DNA of 50,214 bases from Alphaproteobacteria bacterium. Its GTDB lineage: Bacteria > Pseudomonadota > Alphaproteobacteria > Puniceispirillales > Puniceispirillaceae. The DNA is taken from contig JADHLI010000015.1 of assembly GCA_016780775.1 (NCBI GenBank), positions 1-50,214 on the forward strand. Reading direction: 5' to 3'. The notes beneath the pieces were generated by a model. The model was given only the letters and a program-made list of their open reading frames with translations. It did no database searches and had not been told where the DNA came from. Below are positions 17,504-26,156 of this stretch, piece after piece (within the stretch, counting starts at the first letter, position 1; every line of letters starts with the position of its first letter). The position numbers were made by a program, and so were the translations under genes.

Positions 17504-20146
17504 TTAGTAATTCAGCGAGATATCTTTATGTACAGAACGGCAACGTGAGATGCGTGGTACCAAAAATTCAGGAAGTCTTTCTTGTCCACGAAGCCCAACA
17601 TTATCTGCTGTTTCCTGCTGATAGCTGGCTAGAACTGGCAGAACATCGCGTGTTGCACTTTCGCGCCAGCTAATCTCTGCAGCTACTAAATCTCTAGCCT
17701 CTGCCATCAGCTTGTCCGCTTTGTCATCCTGATCCTTTTTGTAAGCGCGGCGAGCCTTGCTTAGTAAGGATTTAACCTCGCTTGAGCCTGCCACATCACC
17801 CAGCATTTTAGAGGCATCTTTAATGGCCTGTTCTTGCGGCTTGCCATCTAGTGACTTAACAGTTGCCATCAATTCTTCTAAAACAGGCTGGAAAGCAACA
17901 ACGCCGCTACCTGAGCCAATAACGCTCATGGCTTCTTCTATACCATTATAGCTATCATCCATAGCACGGCGATACCCACGTTGTTCTTTGGCAAGCGCCT
18001 TTAGATGTTTTTGATATTCCGCAGATACAGTTTTCCAGTTTTCTGGAATTTGGGCTTCAAGCGCAGCTATATCGGTATCCACCTGTTCCATCTTCATGGT
18101 GATGGCCGCAATTTCATTCTCATCATCTGTGGTCTGCTTATCACTCTTATTACGCTTTTGCTGACCCTCTAACTTACCAATCTCACGTTGCAGAACACGT
18201 ACTTTGGTATGCAGTGAAGCATAAGAAAGGGTAGCTTCATCTAGCACAGCTTGCGCGGCGTCAATCGCTTCAAGGCGCGAGAATACGGATGCCGCGGCTG
18301 CTGCAGAAGCAGTGATGCTGCCGGCAAGTTTTTCTGGCAGGTTGTTAAGGTCAAGCGTATTGAGCTTCGAAATTGATGCTGTGATAGCTACTTTATCTTC
18401 TACAAATGTTTCCGCCAGATAGCTTTCCACACAAGATTGCAGGCGCGGGTTCATTGGCGGCGGTGCATTAAACGACGACAAATAGAACCGGTTCGGCAAA
18501 TAGTTTACCAGCGGCGGGAAGGCACCAACAATACCAAGCGCAATCAGCTGTAGGATAATGAAGGGCACAACGCCGCGATAAATCGAAATCGTTTTAACTG
18601 CTGATGATGCAACGCCGCGCAAATAAAACAGGGCAAAGCCGAAAGGCGGTGTAAGGAAGCTTGTTTGAATATTTACCCCGATCATTACCCCTAGCCAAAC
18701 AGCGGTAATGTTAGCACTAGGGTCGGCTAGCAGAATAGGGGCAATAATTGGCACTACAACAACAGCAATCTCGATAAAATCAAGAAAGAAGCCAAGGATA
18801 AAAATCACCGCCATTACAACGATAAACTGTGTCCAGAAGCCACCTGGAAGGCTTTGCAGGAAGTCTTTCACATAATGCTCGCCGCCAAACCCTCTAAAGG
18901 CAGCGGTAAGCATGGCCGCACCAAGTAGAATGATAAACACCATAGAGGTTGTTTTTGCGGTCTCGATCATCACCTCATTTAAGGTATTATCGACCTTATA
19001 TGTCCGGTAGCAAGACCATGCGATAGCCGCAATCATCGCGGCTGAGGCTATGATTGCTAGAATTACAGGTACATGATTCTGCGTAACAGCCAAATTCTTG
19101 ATATTCAGATCAAACATCGAAAGGAGCGTGAAAATCACTGCAATGGATGCAATCGCAAGAATAGTTGGGTTTAACGCGCCCTTTTTGTCTTCATAGAGCT
19201 TGTAGCCAGCCATAATGGTTGCACCGATAGCGCCGATAGCACCCGCCTGATTGACGGTAGCAATACCCATAATGATTGAGCCAAGAACAAGGAAGATAAG
19301 TACCAGCGGGGGTACCAGTGAGAACATCACCTTGACCAAAAATTCTTTTGTATATCCAGACGGATTTGGCACAGCAGGTGCCATGCTTGGGCGGATAAGG
19401 GCAGTTATCAAAATATACGCAAAATATACGCATACCAAAACCATCCCGGGCAGGAATGCGCCTAAGAACATATCCCCTGCTGACGTGGAGGTTACATCAA
19501 AAGCAGATGGCATCGTAAACTCGCCAGTAGCCGCTTTATAGGCAGACTGGCGCATAGCAGAGGCTTGGTCCGAAGCAGAACCAAGCTGATCAGCTAGAAT
19601 AATCAGCACAATCGAAGGCGGAATAATTTGTCCCAATGTTCCGGAGGCACAGATTGTTCCTGTAGCAAGAGAGGGCGAATATTTGTTACGCATCATTGAC
19701 GGCAGAGATATCAGCCCCATCGCCACCACGGTTGCGCCCACAATACCTGTGGTTGCGGCTAAAAGAGCGCCGACAAATACAACTGAAATACCAAGACCGC
19801 CCGGCACTGGCCCAAACAGCCCCGCCATCGTCATCAGCAAATCTTCGGCAATACGCGAGCGTTGAAGCATAATGCCCATAAAGATAAAAAGAGGGATCGC
19901 GATAAGCGTATCACGCTCAAAATCATAGAATATCGCCCTGAAATTCATCACCCCGGCCGATAGCCATTCAGCAGGGCCATCTTGAGCAAAGAATATCTTC
20001 ACGTCTCCAAAGAAAACCCAGCCAAACAAACCAGCAAGGCCAATAGACAAAATAGCAGAGCCGGGTAGGGCAAACGCTACTGGAAAGCCCATTCCCAGTG
20101 CAAGCATCATCAAAATAAATAGCAGAAGAAGAAAATAAAGTTCCAT
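17504..20146 (-). CDS. TRAP transporter large permease (DctM) with a long C-terminal coiled-coil-rich tail
   Basis: This is the M subunit of a sodium-driven tripartite importer. Residues 1 to about 549 are the membrane part, with DctM motifs GMGFPVAFALPGSAIL, IPLFIFMGIMLQRS, GATVVAMGLISLPSM, ASGTLGQIIPPSIVLIILAD and NIQTSFLTPPFGFALFYLRG. The middle is lengthened by an insertion with extra membrane segments, as in the large DctM subgroup. Residues about 550-880 are a soluble tail: helical, heptad-like stretches such as KVRVLQREIGKLEGQQK and MKMEQVDTDIAALEAQ, and KARRAYKKDQDDKADKLMAE. Typical DctM proteins are near 430 residues, so at 880 this is about double. It follows the Q subunit after 13 bases. 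Confidence 0.88.
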   Translation of the reverse strand: MELYFLLLLFILMMLALGMGFPVAFALPGSAILSIGLAGLFGWVFFGDVKIFFAQDGPAEWLSAGVMNFRAIFYDFERDTLIAIPLFIFMGIMLQRSRIAEDLLMTMAGLFGPVPGGLGISVVFVGALLAATTGIVGATVVAMGLISLPSMMRNKYSPSLATGTICASGTLGQIIPPSIVLIILADQLGSASDQASAMRQSAYKAATGEFTMPSAFDVTSTSAGDMFLGAFLPGMVLVCVYFAYILITALIRPSMAPAVPNPSGYTKEFLVKVMFSLVPPLVLIFLVLGSIIMGIATVNQAGAIGAIGATIMAGYKLYEDKKGALNPTILAIASIAVIFTLLSMFDLNIKNLAVTQNHVPVILAIIASAAMIAAIAWSCYRTYKVDNTLNEVMIETAKTTSMVFIILLGAAMLTAAFRGFGGEHYVKDFLQSLPGGFWTQFIVVMAVIFILGFFLDFIEIAVVVVPIIAPILLADPSANITAVWLGVMIGVNIQTSFLTPPFGFALFYLRGVASSAVKTISIYRGVVPFIILQLIALGIVGAFPPLVNYLPNRFYLSSFNAPPPMNPRLQSCVESYLAETFVEDKVAITASISKLNTLDLNNLPEKLAGSITASAAAAASVFSRLEAIDAAQAVLDEATLSYASLHTKVRVLQREIGKLEGQQKRNKSDKQTTDDENEIAAITMKMEQVDTDIAALEAQIPENWKTVSAEYQKHLKALAKEQRGYRRAMDDSYNGIEEAMSVIGSGSGVVAFQPVLEELMATVKSLDGKPQEQAIKDASKMLGDVAGSSEVKSLLSKARRAYKKDQDDKADKLMAEARDLVAAEISWRESATRDVLPVLASYQQETADNVGLRGQERLPEFLVPRISRCRSVHKDISLNY

Positions 20147-20159
20147 CTGTTTATCGCCC

Positions 20160-21167
20160 TTAACCCTTGACGTTTTCTGGGACGTTTTCTGATGCGTTAT
20201 CGTCCTGTTCCAGAACGTTTAACTGCGCCACTAAAAAACTCGAAAATTGAAACAACATTGATAATGCAAAAACAATCAAGAAACCTGACATGATATATTT
20301 CACATACATACCGAAGCCCTGCTGTGTGACCTCAAAATTAAGCAAAGCCAGATTGAATGCAGAAGTGTCATTCCACAATCCTCTGGTCAGCACAATCCAG
20401 CAAAGCGGACCGCCAAGCAGCAATGTACCCCATATATTAATCTTTGCTTTTACTTTTTTCTGAAAGCTCGCATATAGCACATCCACACGCACATGCCCGT
20501 CATGGATAAGGGTGTAAGCACTTGCAAACAAGAATAGAGCTGCATACCAAAAGCGGACTAAGTCGCCCATAAAGGCTTGTTCATAGGAGAAAATAAAGCG
20601 GGTAATAACAATCAGCAATTCAGCGAAAACAATCAGGGCAGCTAGCCAGATAAAATCAATGCCTCTGCGGAAGAACGCGATCAGCGCGCCGACCGCAATA
20701 AGCGGCACATGTACATAAACGCCGCGGAAAGCTGGCTTACCGAGCGATAGGGCTAGATCAGCCCCTACAATTGACGGCAACATATTTTCAATGCGCACAA
20801 ACGAAATAGCGGCATCGGCGATACCTACAAGCAGCACCGACCAGAAAGCAGCGGTAACGATAGCCTCAGCACCTCTATCTAGGGCTGCTATCTCGCGCAC
20901 GCCAACCGATTGCCGGCGTAATACAAAGAACGGAAAAACGATTGCGATAAGATATAAAGAAGATTGCAAGATCCCGACAATAGCTGCCATAGCACCAGAT
21001 GTTTCAGGGGCTTCAAGATCAAAACCTATCAAAGACAAAGTGCCGAATAGGCCGGGCATATCAAAAACAAATGTAATGAAATTATTAAAAACGTACGCGG
21101 CGCCACTAAACGCGCTTGCGAGAGCTAAATAATTGATAAACTGACGAAAAGAAAAGTTACTAAGCAT
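20160..21167 (-). CDS. TRAP transporter small permease (DctQ), extended form
   Basis: The C-terminal half (about residues 190-320) is a DctQ domain: RFWYAALFLFASAYTLIHDG and HVRVDVLYASF are the family signature, followed by GLWNDTSAF and two more membrane helices. The N-terminal 180 residues add several extra membrane segments without a recognised motif. At 335 residues the protein is well above the usual 160-220. DctQ pairs with DctM in the membrane and docks the binding protein. The gene sits between the P and M genes on the minus strand, in the order P-Q-M. Confidence 0.85.
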   Translation of the reverse strand: MLSNFSFRQFINYLALASAFSGAAYVFNNFITFVFDMPGLFGTLSLIGFDLEAPETSGAMAAIVGILQSSLYLIAIVFPFFVLRRQSVGVREIAALDRGAEAIVTAAFWSVLLVGIADAAISFVRIENMLPSIVGADLALSLGKPAFRGVYVHVPLIAVGALIAFFRRGIDFIWLAALIVFAELLIVITRFIFSYEQAFMGDLVRFWYAALFLFASAYTLIHDGHVRVDVLYASFQKKVKAKINIWGTLLLGGPLCWIVLTRGLWNDTSAFNLALLNFEVTQQGFGMYVKYIMSGFLIVFALSMLFQFSSFLVAQLNVLEQDDNASENVPENVKG

Positions 21168-21242
21168 AATTTATTTAGTGCTCCACAATGCTGGGCGACT
21201 GCAAATATATAGCAGCCGCCCAATAATTTTATCGTGGTGTTT

Positions 21243-22334
21243 TTACACGTCGTAGATACGGTTACGCTGTGTCAGATACTCACCTGTTGAAGTACCTAGC
21301 CAACCACCGATTTCTGCACGTGCATTCAAGAAGCTCTCGTGAATTTTGTTCGCGAGATCAGAATGTGCGCGGGCTTCTTCAAACACTTCATCAGCAGCTT
21401 CAGCCATTGCATCCCAAACATCATCATTGAATGAACGCACCTGAACACCATGGTCAGTTGTCAGACGCTTGAACGCCGCACCAGACTTACCGTTATATTC
21501 AGACATCATTAGCTCATTCTCAGATGTTGCAGCAGCAGAAATAATCGCTCTGTCCATGTCAGACAGGTCTGCCCAGAACTTCTGGTTGAAACCAGCTGCG
21601 ATCATTGAGCCCGGCTCATGCATACCAGCTGTGTAGTAGAATTTAGCGGCTTCATAGAACTTCATAATCTCATCGTTCCATGCGCCAACCCACTCAGTTG
21701 CGTCAATCGCGCCTGAAACAAGGTTTTCATAAATCTGACCACCAGGTACGGTTACTGGTGAACCACCAAGCTTACCGATAACATCACCGCCCAGACCAGG
21801 AATACGCATCTTCAGACCTTTAAAGTCGTCAGCTGAGTTGATTTCCTTGTTGAACCAGCCACCAGCTTGCGTGCCTGTTGAACCAGCCATGATACATTTC
21901 AGGCCAAATTCACCTGCTAGCTCGTCCCAAAGCTCCTGACCGCCGCCATGACGGATCCAAGCATTCATTTCACTGTATGTCAGGCCAAATGGAACAGCTG
22001 TGAAGTAACCCCAACCTGGGTGACGGCCTTTCCAGTAGTAATCTGCTGCGTGATAGCCTTGTGCGTTGCCTGAAGCCACTTCATCAAAGCTATCAAAAGC
22101 GCCAACACGTTCACCAGCTGCATAATAGCTAACTTGAATACGACCACCAGACAGATCTTGAATGGTTTGTGCATAACGCTGAGCCCCTGTGCCCAGACCC
22201 GGGAAATCCCGGCCCCAAGTTGCAACAATGGCCATTTCAATACGTTCCTGAGCAAGGGCAGGAGTAGCAAGAGGTGCGGCAACCGCCCCAATAGCTGCGC
22301 CCTTTACAAACGAACGACGATTAATTTTAGTCAT
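21243..22334 (-). CDS. TRAP transporter solute-binding protein (DctP family, TakP-like)
   Basis: The 363-residue periplasmic protein captures substrate for the Q and M subunits. It starts with a twin-arginine signal (NRRSFVKGA, Arg6-Arg7) and a probable AxA cleavage after residue 28 (PALA before QE). Family features include GLKMRIPGLGGDV, where the arginine binds the substrate carboxylate, and ATEWVGAWNDEIMKF, which resembles the substrate pocket of the 2-oxoacid-binding TakP and lactate-binding members. A Tat signal is common in this branch and fits folding or metal binding before export. A purine-rich AGGAGG-type site lies just before the start. Substrate assignment to a 2-oxoacid or similar carboxylate is inference. 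Confidence 0.88.
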   Translation of the reverse strand: MTKINRRSFVKGAAIGAVAAPLATPALAQERIEMAIVATWGRDFPGLGTGAQRYAQTIQDLSGGRIQVSYYAAGERVGAFDSFDEVASGNAQGYHAADYYWKGRHPGWGYFTAVPFGLTYSEMNAWIRHGGGQELWDELAGEFGLKCIMAGSTGTQAGGWFNKEINSADDFKGLKMRIPGLGGDVIGKLGGSPVTVPGGQIYENLVSGAIDATEWVGAWNDEIMKFYEAAKFYYTAGMHEPGSMIAAGFNQKFWADLSDMDRAIISAAATSENELMMSEYNGKSGAAFKRLTTDHGVQVRSFNDDVWDAMAEAADEVFEEARAHSDLANKIHESFLNARAEIGGWLGTSTGEYLTQRNRIYDV

Positions 22335-22757
22335 AATTTCCTCCGAAACCTATAAAGTTTAGACCTTCAAGGTAGTTTAACACCCGAGGTTGAGCAAGTG
22401 TTTTAATGCGAAGATTTTCTTATTTTTTCACCAAATTTGTAATTTATTTGAAATTTACGCATCAAATGTGCAAATAATCTTTCGATAAAGCAGATGTGGG
22501 CGCAGTTTGATAACCTTGGCGTTTCAAAAAGCAAACTTCTGGTGTTTGCGACTACCTCGCTCAGAAACATTTCTAGTCTGCGTCATGACACTATATTAGT
22601 GACCAGTGGAATTAATCTTTCAATTTACATTTTAATCTTCCTTCTTTTTCATTATATGATCTATTTTCTATACAGCCTTGCGACTGTGCGAGGTGTTTTA
22701 CGTTGGCTTTCGTGCCTGTTTTGATGCGCGCGCCATTGCGGCATAAGGGGGAATAAA
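22335..22757. other. Divergent intergenic region, no gene supported
   Basis: These 423 bases separate the TRAP binding-protein gene (minus) from the Gate-domain gene (plus) and must hold both promoters. The sequence is A/T-rich. One perfect hairpin is seen at 22531-22549 (GCAAAC-TTCTGGT-GTTTGC). A frame at 22494-22724 is open but lacks a ribosome binding site and protein-like composition, so it was not called. Confidence 0.6.
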
Positions 22758-23729
22758 ATGATGAATGTGAAAAAGGTAGGCAGAGATATCGTTGATGTCT
22801 CGGTTGAGCTTTTCAAAATCATGATACCCACATTGATCATAGTGAAAATCCTGCAAGAGCTGGGGATTGTAGATCTGCTCACTGCGGTCATGTCGCCCTT
22901 AATGTCTGTGATCGGCTTGCCAGCAGATATGGCTATTGTGCTAACCACCGCCATGCTGACCAACCCTTATGCGGGGCTGATTGTGCTCGCAGGTTTACCT
23001 TCGCTTGAAACTATGACGGTTGCACAGGCTAGTATTGCTGCTAGCTTTATTTTATTTGCCCATTCCCTGCCAGTCGAAGTGTTGATTTGCCGCAAGGCAG
23101 GTGTGCGGATGCGCATGTCGTTATTTGTGCGGGTAGGGGGCGGTTTTCTATTCTGTTTTCTGCTGCATCACTTTTTGCAAGCAACTGGCTGGCTGGCCGC
23201 AGAGGCGTTTGTCACCCTGCCCCAATTCACCCAAAGCACAAGCCTTATTGATTGGGGGGGTGACCAGATTAAGGGGCTAATCTTTGTTCAGCTGGTCATT
23301 ATTGTCTTGCTCTTTTTCCTTGAGTTTTTGCGTATCATAGGGGTGGAGCGCTTGATTCGCCTTGCGCTGAACCCGTTTTTGAAATTTATGGGCGTTGGCG
23401 ACAAAGCCGCAACGATCGCGGTAGTAGGCGTTACCTTAGGCTTAGGGTTTGGTGGCGGCTTGCTGATAAAAGAAGTCGCCACTGGAGATATTCCGCGAAA
23501 AGATGTGTTTGGCGTGCTTAGCTTCCTTAATCTTTTGCATTCGGTTTTTGAGGATACCTCAGTGGTGATGCTGATGGGCCCTAATCTGTTCATTGTGCTA
23601 GTGGGGCGCACATTATATGCAATGTTATTTGTCTATGTGCTGATGCGTGTTGCTAAGTCCCTTCCAGAAGCTGCATGGCATCGGTTCCTGACCAATAATC
23701 AAATACCTGCGCATAGCCCGGCACAGTAA
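22758..23729 (+). CDS. Gate (nucleoside recognition) domain membrane protein
   Basis: The 323-residue inner-membrane protein has about eight hydrophobic segments and two similar halves of the Gate type (IMIPTLIIVKILQELGIVDLL near residue 20 and FLEFLRIIGVERLIRLALNP near residue 190, each followed by a glycine-rich GLP/GVG segment). Gate domains occur in nucleoside transporters, spore maturation proteins and ferrous iron transporter FeoB. Conserved stretches include TTAMLTNPYAGLIVLAGLPS and GLGFGGGLLIKEV. Transport function and substrate are unknown. ATG 22758 (a second ATG follows) is preceded by AAGGGGGAA. It stands alone, divergent from the TRAP operon. Confidence 0.6.
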   Translation: MMNVKKVGRDIVDVSVELFKIMIPTLIIVKILQELGIVDLLTAVMSPLMSVIGLPADMAIVLTTAMLTNPYAGLIVLAGLPSLETMTVAQASIAASFILFAHSLPVEVLICRKAGVRMRMSLFVRVGGGFLFCFLLHHFLQATGWLAAEAFVTLPQFTQSTSLIDWGGDQIKGLIFVQLVIIVLLFFLEFLRIIGVERLIRLALNPFLKFMGVGDKAATIAVVGVTLGLGFGGGLLIKEVATGDIPRKDVFGVLSFLNLLHSVFEDTSVVMLMGPNLFIVLVGRTLYAMLFVYVLMRVAKSLPEAAWHRFLTNNQIPAHSPAQ

Positions 23730-23825
23730 CGCGCGCTGACATTTTGCAAATGCGTTAGATTTGCCAAATAAACATAGTAATAAAATCGTAATCTTTGCGC
23801 GCCATAGCTTAAAGAAAGTTACAAG

Positions 23826-24194
23826 ATGGAAAAGAAGTTCCCTATCATCGTAGCCGATTCAGATATTCATGGGCATGGCGTGTTTGCTACACGCAAAATT
23901 GCCAAAGGCGAAATTATAGAGCTTTGCCCTTATATCGTAATCGATGATGATGATGTGGCCGAGGCCAATAGATTGCAGGATTATTTATTTACTAGCCCAG
24001 ATGAAGAAGGCGATTATTTATGTGTTCTGGGCTATGGCATGATTTATAATCATAGCGATGTGCCAAACGCTGAATGGGAAATTGATGATGATGATATTCG
24101 GTTTGTGCGCTTCACTGCTTTGCAAGATATAAAAAAAGGCGCTGAAATTCTGCATAGCTATGGCGCGGAATATTGGAACACAAGGGCTTCATAA
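23826..24194 (+). CDS. Small SET-domain protein
   Basis: The 122-residue product is essentially a stand-alone SET domain, the fold of lysine methyltransferases. It has the N-terminal SET motif IHGHGVFATRKIAKGEII, the catalytic-core motif YGMIYNHSDVPNAEW (NHS at the SAM pocket) and the C-terminal IKKGAEILHSYG with the active-site tyrosine. A very acidic linker (IDDDDVAEA, EIDDDDIRF) flanks the core. Pre- and post-SET cysteine clusters are missing, as in most bacterial members. The methyl acceptor is unknown; ribosomal or DNA-binding proteins are possible. It lies 65 bases before the OlsF-like gene on the same strand. Confidence 0.82.
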   Translation: MEKKFPIIVADSDIHGHGVFATRKIAKGEIIELCPYIVIDDDDVAEANRLQDYLFTSPDEEGDYLCVLGYGMIYNHSDVPNAEWEIDDDDIRFVRFTALQDIKKGAEILHSYGAEYWNTRAS

Positions 24195-24259
24195 AATTGG
24201 ACTAAGAGGCTGTTGGTCAGTGCGAGCCAGAAATATCAATGGGTGAGGAGATAACGCGC

Positions 24260-26140
24260 ATGAAAAGCTATCCGCCTATCGATGATAAACACGCCAACCA
24301 AGCTGAAATTTTGCATGGCAAAGAGTCCCCAAACCTTGCCATTGATGTCGATGCCGCTTTGAAGAAGCATTATACCCCGTTCTTGAAATGGCCAAGCTGG
24401 TTTCAACAATTTGTCAGCTGGCTACTTCGCCTTATTATCCGGCAAGATAGGATTAACAAGTTTCTGCTCGAAAATAGCCACCTTCAATCCTTTGAGTTTA
24501 TTGAAAAGGCCTTTGATGAGCTTGGTTTTCGCTATCATTTCAATGCGCGAGATATTGAAAATATCCCTGCTAGAGGTGGGGTAATCATTTTCGCTAATCA
24601 TCCGCTTGGCGCTTTGGATGGGATGAGCCTGCTGCATCTGGTGTCGCTTGTGCGCCGGGATGTAAAAATCGTTGCCAATCAGCTTCTATCCAGTGTTACG
24701 CCGCTAGCTCCTTTGTTGCTGCCTGTCGACAATATGAAGGGCGATAGCCGGAAACAGGACTTAGCCAATATCGCCTGCGCGTTGGAGGCAGAGCAGGTGG
24801 TTATTTTCTTTCCCGCTGGTGAGGTGTCGCGCCTGTCGCCAAGCGGTATTCAAGATAAGCTCTGGGATGCTGGTTTTCTGCGCTTTGCAGAACGGCTTAA
24901 TTTGCCTGTGATGCCTATCTATATACGGGCGCGCAACTCTGGGCTGTTTTACACTATCGGGTGGTTAAGCTCGATGGCTTCTATGTTGTTACTGCCTTCT
25001 GAGATGATACGTTATTCTGGGCGATTTCAGTTTTTTACCTCCCCTGTAATAACGCCTGATCAGTTTACTACCCTGCCTTTATCCCGCCGGCAAAAGGTAA
25101 AATTACTGCGCAAACATCTCTATCAATTGCCCAAAAATAAACGCCCTGTATTTGCAACCAAAGAAAGCCTTATACATCCGCGCGACCGGCAAGCCCTTCG
25201 CCGCGAGTTAGAGTTAGCAGAAGAGCTGGGCAGTACCTCAGATGGCAAACGAATTTTGTTGTTTACCCCGCAAATGGATAGTGTGGTGTTAGATGAGTTA
25301 GGACGTTTGCGTGAAGAAGCGTTTCGTGCAGTGGGCGAGGGCACCGGACGCAAAAAGGATACAGACCGTTATGATATGTATTATCGCCATATCATTGTCT
25401 GGGATGATGCCTTGTTGGAAATTGCTGGGGCTTACCGTTTAGGTGAGGTGTGGAAATGGTGCAAACAAGAAACAGGCTTTCAACAGGCCAGTCAGCACCA
25501 TCTATCCAGCCTGCCACAAAAGCTTTATTCAGCTAGTCTGTTTCAGTTTCATAATGATGCAGATAAGGAGATAAATGACAATATTAACGCGGTGATGGAA
25601 GCTGGGCTTGAGCTTGGGCGTAGTTTTGTGCAGCCGCGTTTCTGGGGCAAGCGTAGTCTAGATTATTTATGGCAGGGTATTGGCGCTTATATTGTGCGCC
25701 ATCCTGAAGTGCGCTATTTGTTCGGCCCTGTATCTTTGTCAGCTAGCTTGCCGCCACGCGCCCGCGATATGCTGGTTTGGTATTATCAAAATTACTATTC
25801 TGAATGCCAGTTTTTGGCTACACCAAAGGCTCCCTTCAAACTTTTAGCAAGCGCTATGCTTGAAATTGAAAAGCTGATGGATGGCGATGATCCAGAGGGG
25901 GATTTTGTTAATTTACGCGAACAGTTAAGCCATATGCAGGTGCGTGTGCCAACCCTTTATAAGCAATATTCTGAGTTATGTGATTATGGCGGGGTTAGCT
26001 TTTCTGCCTTTAACGTGGATGCTGAATTTTCAATGTGCCTAGACTCGTTTGTCATGGTCGATTTGGATATGGTCAAACCAGCCAAATATGCCCGTTATGT
26101 TGCACCCTATCTGTTAAAGCAAGAAAAGTTGCCAAAATAA
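24260..26140 (+). CDS. Bifunctional ornithine-lipid-type acyltransferase (OlsF-like)
   Basis: The 626-residue protein joins two acyltransferases. The N-terminal part (about 80-300) is a PlsC/OlsA-like O-acyltransferase with FANHPLGALDG (His114 and Asp120) and FFPAGEVSRLSPSG. The C-terminal part (about 320-560) is an OlsB-like N-acyltransferase of the GNAT fold, with LREEAFRAVGEGTGRKKDTD, HIIVWD and AGAYRLGE. OlsF of Serratia has this order and makes ornithine lipids, phosphorus-free membrane lipids used under phosphate limitation, from ornithine in two steps. ATG 24260 was chosen because GAGGAG (24245-24250) precedes it; the upstream ATG 24239 has no such site. Lyso-lipid substrate identity is inferred. 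Confidence 0.85.
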   Translation: MKSYPPIDDKHANQAEILHGKESPNLAIDVDAALKKHYTPFLKWPSWFQQFVSWLLRLIIRQDRINKFLLENSHLQSFEFIEKAFDELGFRYHFNARDIENIPARGGVIIFANHPLGALDGMSLLHLVSLVRRDVKIVANQLLSSVTPLAPLLLPVDNMKGDSRKQDLANIACALEAEQVVIFFPAGEVSRLSPSGIQDKLWDAGFLRFAERLNLPVMPIYIRARNSGLFYTIGWLSSMASMLLLPSEMIRYSGRFQFFTSPVITPDQFTTLPLSRRQKVKLLRKHLYQLPKNKRPVFATKESLIHPRDRQALRRELELAEELGSTSDGKRILLFTPQMDSVVLDELGRLREEAFRAVGEGTGRKKDTDRYDMYYRHIIVWDDALLEIAGAYRLGEVWKWCKQETGFQQASQHHLSSLPQKLYSASLFQFHNDADKEINDNINAVMEAGLELGRSFVQPRFWGKRSLDYLWQGIGAYIVRHPEVRYLFGPVSLSASLPPRARDMLVWYYQNYYSECQFLATPKAPFKLLASAMLEIEKLMDGDDPEGDFVNLREQLSHMQVRVPTLYKQYSELCDYGGVSFSAFNVDAEFSMCLDSFVMVDLDMVKPAKYARYVAPYLLKQEKLPK

Positions 26141-26156
26141 GAAGAGTCGCTAGGGC

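Noticed and set aside
22494-22724. 76-codon plus-strand frame in the TRAP/Gate spacer
   Set aside because: No ribosome binding site, intergenic-like composition and no recognisable motif.
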